Shown in pieces: positions 59,510-64,000 of a stretch of 64,000 bases of DNA; the stretch's first letter is position 1; the number at the start of each line of letters is the position of its first letter. Location of the stretch: positions 1-64,000 of the forward strand of contig NZ_JAHLQK010000004.1 of the NCBI RefSeq assembly GCF_018919215.1, in the 5' to 3' direction. The translations under genes were made by a program, and so were the position numbers. This stretch comes from Alkaliphilus flagellatus (GTDB lineage: Bacteria > Bacillota > Clostridia > Peptostreptococcales > Natronincolaceae). Below the pieces are notes generated by a model, which saw nothing but the letters and a program-made list of their open reading frames with translations, made no database searches and had not been told where the DNA came from.

Positions 59510-62330
59510 ATTTAGTTAACCTCACTTTCAGCCCTCTACTTTCAAGATTTGCTACTAATTCATTTATCTTTTCTTGCATTTCAGAAGGAATGTAATCGTC
59601 GTAGTGTACTATAACGTTGATTTCTCTATCTATTCCAATTTCAAAGGTTATAGTTGGAAGCAGATTATCTATGAAAACATTTGAATACTCACTAATAGTT
59701 GTAAGCTCATGCTGTAGTATTTCGTTATACAAAGGTGAATTTTCCGAAGGAAGTTGTGTAATTTCTTCTTGTACTTTTGCCTTAATATAGTAATCACCTA
59801 GACCATCTTTTTGGGTTAAAAATGTGATTATTGCATTGTTCAAATCTTTAACCTTTACAATGTTGGTTTCTTCTACATTAAGTACAATTTCAGTATCAGA
59901 ATCATAACCGTTTATTGGATCTTCCGTAATAACAACCATATGTTCTAAATCGTTATCAATTCCATCATTCTGTACATCATATACAAGATAGAAAACCTTC
60001 CCTCTTAGTTTATCTCCATCATTAGACTTGGACTTATCTATTACTTTTATATAGCCCTTACCAATGTTCTCCTCAGTTATAGCCTTAGACCTATCTTTAT
60101 AATCTTTTACATCATTTTCCGTTATTCTGTGTTGCATACTTTCAATTTCATAATTAACAACAGGTGCTTCATCAGGATCAATAAGTAAAGTTTTATATAT
60201 TTCATCACTGTCAAAATCCTTTGTATCAAACACTTGTAATGAAAATTCAACTTTACCTTCCTTCTTAGCGTACATTTCTAACTTATCTTTAACAGGATAG
60301 TTAGGATAATGGATTCTTATATTATCGTCATTGTAACCTCCTATATTGTCTATATTTTCCCATTCTCCATCATTAAACCTATACTTAATCTTACTTTTTT
60401 TGTGGTCTATAGGGAAAGGTGCATTGCTATAGCTCCCTGTAAAATCAAGCCCTATATATCGGTATACTTTCTTTTGTATATCATGTTCATTTTCCACTTC
60501 AATATCTGCATAAAGAGTCGGTCTTACTATGTTCTCTTTTATATCCAGGGTAGTATTAAGTCCTCTATCATCCGTAGCTGTAACTCTAAAGGTAACAACG
60601 TTAGCTATATCACTTACATACCGATAATTAGCTCTGTACATTTCATTGCCCAAAGGAATTATGGTTTTTCTTCCTAAGTAGCTAAGTTCAGGGTAATTGT
60701 CTAAAATCTCAAAATCTACTTTAGCAATAAATCCATCACCATCGACAGCATCTACAACCACGTCAAATTCTTCTCTAGCAAAGGTAGGAGCTTCTCCATC
60801 TTCACTTACTACTTTTAATTCAACGAGTGGTGGTAGATTTTCTACATATATTTCTATATCCTTTTCTGTCCTTCTGATTGGTCTAAAGGCATTATAGGCT
60901 GTAGTTCTTAATGTGTAATATTCCTCAGTTTCAAATATGCCCTTCCTGAAGATAAATTCATCTTCATTAAGTACGCCAGTTCCTGAAAGAACAACCTCCC
61001 CTGTAGATTTTTTAATAAAGCTCCAACTTTCCCCTATAACATCAAAACCTTCTGGATGCTGCTCAGAAGGTTCATTTATATCATATACAGTTGTCTTTAT
61101 TTCTGTTGGCTCTTTTAGATGTACTATGTTTATATTAGAATCAGTGAGTCCTTCAATTTCTATTACTGGTGGTTTAATCTCTTTAACCTTAAAGCTTACA
61201 CTTTCTTCTGCTGTAGCGTTAGTTTCCTCATAGGATAATGTTTCAGGATTCCATGCAAAATCCGTATATCTTGCTCTTTGTACTGCATATGCTCCACTGT
61301 CTGGGTCATCCGTAGGAAATAATCCATCTATAAACCCATCACCCGATTGATTCGCATTTTTTGCGAAGAATCTCCATCGAATATTACTACCTCCACTAGC
61401 AAAACCTTTAATTCTTATACTTTCACCTTCATAAATTTGATTTGAAGGTGTAGTTGGATCATCATCTCTCGGTACAATCCATATGTCGACGTCGGGTTTA
61501 TCTACGTCGGGCTTTGGTGGTGGTTCTACTGGATCGACTGGGCCTGGATCAACTGGTGGTTCAACTCCTGATTGTAGTTTGTAAATAAATATAACTACAA
61601 TCTCTTCTCCTTTATCACTTATATCTAAAGTGTATCTACCATCTGAAGGAGAAATAAGGTCGTAGCCTGTAATATTAGCTGCATTTACAGTAAAAGTCCC
61701 TTGAGTAGCTGGACTGTATTTATCATCCGACTTTATTGTTTTTCCACTTTCATCTTGATACTTTGCTATTACTGTATCTAGATTAGAATCAAGTTCGAGT
61801 GTTACTACGACAGGCACATAGTTCCGATATACATTTATACCATTTACTTGATCTTTTTTACTTCCGTTTAAGGATAATGAATCAAAAGTAGAATTAATTG
61901 TAACTCTTCCTGTTTTTCCAATATGCTGCATAGTATTATTTAAGTGATACTTATTTACCATGTAATCGATTATTTCTGAATCTGATATAGATGTGTATCT
62001 TTGCAAATTATGATAACTATCAGAATCTCTATTAAAGGGTTGTATAGCCTTAATTTTGTAATTAGGTACCGAAACAGAAGGAAAATCATAGCTATATACC
62101 GTACTACTAGGCCCTTCAAATTCCTTTCTTTTATTTGACTCATCATCAAATAGCCATTTCCCTGTACTAGGATCTTGCCAAAATTCAAAATATGCAAGAA
62201 ATAATATGTTGAGTTCTCCTGCATTTGCCTGTACATATAATTCTTCCTTGTTAATAGGTATTAATATATTAAAGATAGTTAAAAAAGCTAGAATTAAAGC
62301 TATATACTTACTTCTTTTAACTTGATTCAT
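59493..62330 (-). CDS. very large secreted protein with MucBP-like and Ig-like domains (945 aa)
   Basis: A signal peptide (KYIALILAFLTIFNILIPIN) and an N-terminal domain are followed by a MucBP-like segment (VIAKYQDESGKTIKSDDKYS), a Pro-rich hinge (EPPVDPGPVDPVEPPPKPDV) and a series of beta domains (about 280-860). No wall anchor is visible. It is coupled to the 1250-aa protein by a 17-nt overlap and follows the SLH-domain gene by about 75 nt, so the three probably form one surface module. Confidence 0.7.
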   Translation of the reverse strand: MNQVKRSKYIALILAFLTIFNILIPINKEELYVQANAGELNILFLAYFEFWQDPSTGKWLFDDESNKRKEFEGPSSTVYSYDFPSVSVPNYKIKAIQPFNRDSDSYHNLQRYTSISDSEIIDYMVNKYHLNNTMQHIGKTGRVTINSTFDSLSLNGSKKDQVNGINVYRNYVPVVVTLELDSNLDTVIAKYQDESGKTIKSDDKYSPATQGTFTVNAANITGYDLISPSDGRYTLDISDKGEEIVVIFIYKLQSGVEPPVDPGPVDPVEPPPKPDVDKPDVDIWIVPRDDDPTTPSNQIYEGESIRIKGFASGGSNIRWRFFAKNANQSGDGFIDGLFPTDDPDSGAYAVQRARYTDFAWNPETLSYEETNATAEESVSFKVKEIKPPVIEIEGLTDSNINIVHLKEPTEIKTTVYDINEPSEQHPEGFDVIGESWSFIKKSTGEVVLSGTGVLNEDEFIFRKGIFETEEYYTLRTTAYNAFRPIRRTEKDIEIYVENLPPLVELKVVSEDGEAPTFAREEFDVVVDAVDGDGFIAKVDFEILDNYPELSYLGRKTIIPLGNEMYRANYRYVSDIANVVTFRVTATDDRGLNTTLDIKENIVRPTLYADIEVENEHDIQKKVYRYIGLDFTGSYSNAPFPIDHKKSKIKYRFNDGEWENIDNIGGYNDDNIRIHYPNYPVKDKLEMYAKKEGKVEFSLQVFDTKDFDSDEIYKTLLIDPDEAPVVNYEIESMQHRITENDVKDYKDRSKAITEENIGKGYIKVIDKSKSNDGDKLRGKVFYLVYDVQNDGIDNDLEHMVVITEDPINGYDSDTEIVLNVEETNIVKVKDLNNAIITFLTQKDGLGDYYIKAKVQEEITQLPSENSPLYNEILQHELTTISEYSNVFIDNLLPTITFEIGIDREINVIVHYDDYIPSEMQEKINELVANLESRGLKVRLTKYENKY

Positions 62331-62366
62331 AAAATCTCCTTCCTTCCTAAGTGTATAAATAGTAAA

Positions 62367-62390
62367 AGGACCATACCTTTGTATAGTCCT
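62367..62390 (-). terminator. Terminator after the SLH-domain gene
   Basis: Minus strand AGGACTATAC, loop AAAG, GTATGGTCCT (G-U tolerated), then TTTACTATTT. Some read-through to the large secreted proteins is likely. Confidence 0.6.
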
Positions 62391-62404
62391 CTATAATTTA
62401 CTTC

Positions 62405-63604
62405 TTATTTAAACGGGTTTTTAATAAATACAATTCCTTTATCCTGGTTTCTTTTGTCTTGAATTATGATCTGCTCTGCTTGGTTTAATTTAAAACTATA
62501 GTTGTTTTTATCAAACTCCCAGTCATACGAACTTTCTATTTCAAATTTTGTAGTAAATGGAGTATATGCTTTAACAGCCATTGAACCTAATCCTACTATA
62601 TCGGGATATATTTTAACCATATAATCATGCATTTTTTGGTCAAAACCCATTAAACCTCTATATCTATATTGATTTTGATTATCTATATAACCAGTTCTTA
62701 AGCTTGATAAGCTATCATCAGTCAGTGCATAACCTTGTAAATATACATTATAGAAATTATATATATCTGGTTTTGTATCTTTTTTTATTCCTGTAATAAT
62801 AAAGTTTCCAACTCGAATTGGAAAATCTTTTACAGTTCCATAGTAAACTTTTTCTATTTTAGAATTACCGTCTGTTGGAATACCCTCTGTTTTAACACTT
62901 CCTCCTAAGTTTAAACTATCAAATGATTTACTTGGAAGCTCTGTCATATCCTTATAGTTCTTTTCTTCTTCTTTTACTGGCTCTTCTTCAACAATTTCTT
63001 TCACTTCAGGAATCTGTCTTTTAGATAAATCAAGAAACCTTAGAAGCATTGTACTTGCTTCTGCTCTTGTAGCTGTATTTTCATACTTAAATGTTCCGTC
63101 TGTGTAGCCTGTTATAATTCCTGCTGCATATACCTTTGCAACATGTTCCTGATAACTCGTTGGTATTTGGCTAAAATCTGTAATTTGATTTTTCAATTCT
63201 TCAATACTTACTGGCTCTTCTTCCAAAGCTCTTGAAATTATTCTAGCCATTTCACCTCGCGTGATGTTAAGGTCATAACCTCCACCATATTCAGTTCTTA
63301 TGACATAGCCTTCTTCAATGGCTCTCTCTACATATAGCCCTGCCCAATGTGCATAAGGAGCAATACCTGGATCATCATGTAAGGCATTAATTAAAATCTT
63401 TGTAAACTCTGCCCTAGTAATTGTAGCATCAGGTCTAAAATTACCATCAGGATAGCCTCCTATTATATCTTTATCAATAAGATATGTAATATTATCCTTC
63501 GCCCAGTGGTTATCTATGTCTTTAATATCTGACGCAAATACTGTATTGGATATTGAAAAAAACATAAATAACACAGTAAATATAGCTATACTTTTTCTTT
63601 TCAT
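62405..63604 (-). CDS. S-layer homology domain protein
   Basis: This 399-aa protein has a signal peptide (IAIFTVLFMFFSISNTVFAS) and three SLH domains (about 28-205): DNHWAKDNITYLIDKDIIGG, GNFRPDATITRAEFTKIL, and ITGYTDGTFKYENTATRAEA. A Glu/Lys hinge (EVKEIVEEEPVKEEEKN) and a unique C-terminal beta domain follow. SLH domains bind pyruvylated cell-wall polymer, so this protein can anchor the surface module. SD AAAGGAG. A SigA-like promoter lies about 100 nt upstream. Confidence 0.88.
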   Translation of the reverse strand: MKRKSIAIFTVLFMFFSISNTVFASDIKDIDNHWAKDNITYLIDKDIIGGYPDGNFRPDATITRAEFTKILINALHDDPGIAPYAHWAGLYVERAIEEGYVIRTEYGGGYDLNITRGEMARIISRALEEEPVSIEELKNQITDFSQIPTSYQEHVAKVYAAGIITGYTDGTFKYENTATRAEASTMLLRFLDLSKRQIPEVKEIVEEEPVKEEEKNYKDMTELPSKSFDSLNLGGSVKTEGIPTDGNSKIEKVYYGTVKDFPIRVGNFIITGIKKDTKPDIYNFYNVYLQGYALTDDSLSSLRTGYIDNQNQYRYRGLMGFDQKMHDYMVKIYPDIVGLGSMAVKAYTPFTTKFEIESSYDWEFDKNNYSFKLNQAEQIIIQDKRNQDKGIVFIKNPFK

Positions 63605-63709
63605 TTTAAAACTCCTTTCTTTCTTTGGATAGACATTTTGTCCCTTGAAGTATTTTGAGGTATAAACTTTAGCATAAAATTCCTTTTTAAAATTAGTTTT
63701 ATATTAAAT

Positions 63710-63738
63710 ATTATATCATAAAGATGGCTAAATTTCAA
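63710..63738 (-). promoter_or_regulatory. Promoter of the SLH surface operon
   Basis: Minus strand TTGAAA (63733-63738), 17 bp, TATAAT (63710-63715), leaving a leader of about 100 nt before the SLH gene. Confidence 0.7.
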
Positions 63739-63741
63739 GGA

Positions 63742-63836
63742 TTACAACGGCTTTCGAGTAAACTTTTTAGAATTTTCAGCTAAATATTTTTCTTTAAAAG
63801 TCAATTTTTTTTGTTTCAATAGCCCTTTTCAGACAT
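63742..63836 (-). pseudogene. small frameshifted ORF before the SLH gene
   Basis: ATG 63836 has an excellent SD (AGGAGGTG) but stops after MSEKGY. A +1 shift gives LLKQKKLTFKEKYLAENSKK and FTRKPL to TAA at 63742. It is either a short leader peptide or a small basic protein broken by one base. Confidence 0.35.
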
Positions 63837-63873
63837 AATTTTCACCTCCTAATAAAGTATGTTTATAACACAA

Positions 63874-63897
63874 AAAGTCACTATTGCTAGTGACTTT
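63874..63897 (-). terminator. Terminator overlapping the end of the right-edge gene
   Basis: AAAGTCACTA, loop, TAGTGACTTT, then TTGTG on the minus strand; the stop codon TAG (63887-63889) is in the hairpin. Confidence 0.75.
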
Positions 63898-64000
63898 CTG
63901 GTTTGTTAAACTTATTCATTTTCTTTAAAGAATTAATAATATCTATATTTACAGCTTGTATTGCTGTTGTAAAACTATCTAGTAAATTACTTGGCATATA
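63887..64000 (-). CDS. unknown protein, C-terminal end (partial)
   Basis: The last 37 codons of a leftward gene entering from the right edge read MPSNLLDSFTTAIQAVNIDI and continue helical to KPESH. No family can be judged from this piece. Confidence 0.55.
   Translation of the reverse strand, partial: YMPSNLLDSFTTAIQAVNIDIINSLKKMNKFNKPESH

Larger units (their letters stand above)
22372..64000. mobile_element. Integrative conjugative-type element, left end to window edge
   Basis: The evidence is a broken host gene at the left border, a large serine recombinase directly inside it, and conjugation/replication-type genes within (VirB4-like ATPase, SSB, replication initiator-like protein, C39 wall peptidase, ParA-like protein). 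Restriction-modification and defence cargo, several pseudogenes and stretches of atypical base composition add to the picture. No relaxase, VirD4 or right border is visible, so the element exceeds 41.6 kb. Some of it could be a composite of more than one insertion. Confidence 0.8.

Overview
The window is low-G+C Firmicute DNA, most likely from an anaerobic spore-former of class Clostridia. This rests on strongly AT-biased codon use, SD sequences of the AGGAGG/GGGTGAT type, a phosphate butyryltransferase, rubrerythrin, MutS2, TypA, a T-box leader on argS and SLH-domain surface proteins. The genus cannot be fixed by eye.

Region 1 (1-22,370) is ordinary chromosome. It starts with the 5' end of a 16S rRNA gene read leftward, preceded by boxA and three tandem promoters. 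Mostly leftward genes follow: ptb, a TPR protein, a membrane protein, a B12-binding radical SAM enzyme, a degenerate ADP-ribosylglycohydrolase-like protein, argS with an arginine T-box, a DUF523 protein, mutS2, typA, an L,D-transpeptidase, two flavoprotein oxidoreductases, rubrerythrin, a flavin-binding-type protein and a nucleoside-recognition membrane pair. A zinc-phospholipase-C-like gene and a 66-aa gene run rightward. The region ends in a Cu/Zn superoxide dismutase-like gene that is cut mid-frame.

Region 2 (about 22,372 to the right edge, at least 41.6 kb) is an integrated conjugative-type element. A large serine recombinase lies at its left end, with its stop codon about 10 bp from the broken sod gene. 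The accessory segment (24-46.5 kb) holds small membrane proteins; two adjacent proteins sharing a RHIM-like motif; a decayed VbhA-Fic pair; an XRE repressor with palindromic operators; a type IIS-like (AlwI family) restriction-modification operon with two adenine methyltransferases and a second, stop-containing AlwI-like gene; and a run of nuclease genes (DUF6602, GmrSD-like, three HNH). The conjugation part (46.7-55.7 kb) holds a replication-initiator-like protein, a C39 peptidase, a ParA/CpaE-like protein, coiled-coil membrane proteins, a 26-residue-repeat protein, a VirB4-type ATPase, its membrane partner and SSB. The right end (55.7-64 kb) is a surface module of two very large secreted Ig-like proteins and an SLH-domain protein. 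No relaxase, coupling protein or right attachment site is seen, so the element continues past the window.

The most unusual feature is between about 37.6 and 44.7 kb. The nuclease genes are all leftward and several are separated by 90-145 bp imperfect inverted repeats whose ends match the integron attC core sites (ACCTAAC ... GTTAGGT, clearest at 43,615-43,731). This looks like an integron-cassette array without a visible integrase, riding in a clostridial conjugative element and loaded with defence-type nucleases. The second unusual feature is the RHIM-like pair at 25,981-26,810, which has the gene arrangement expected of an amyloid-signalling receptor and effector.
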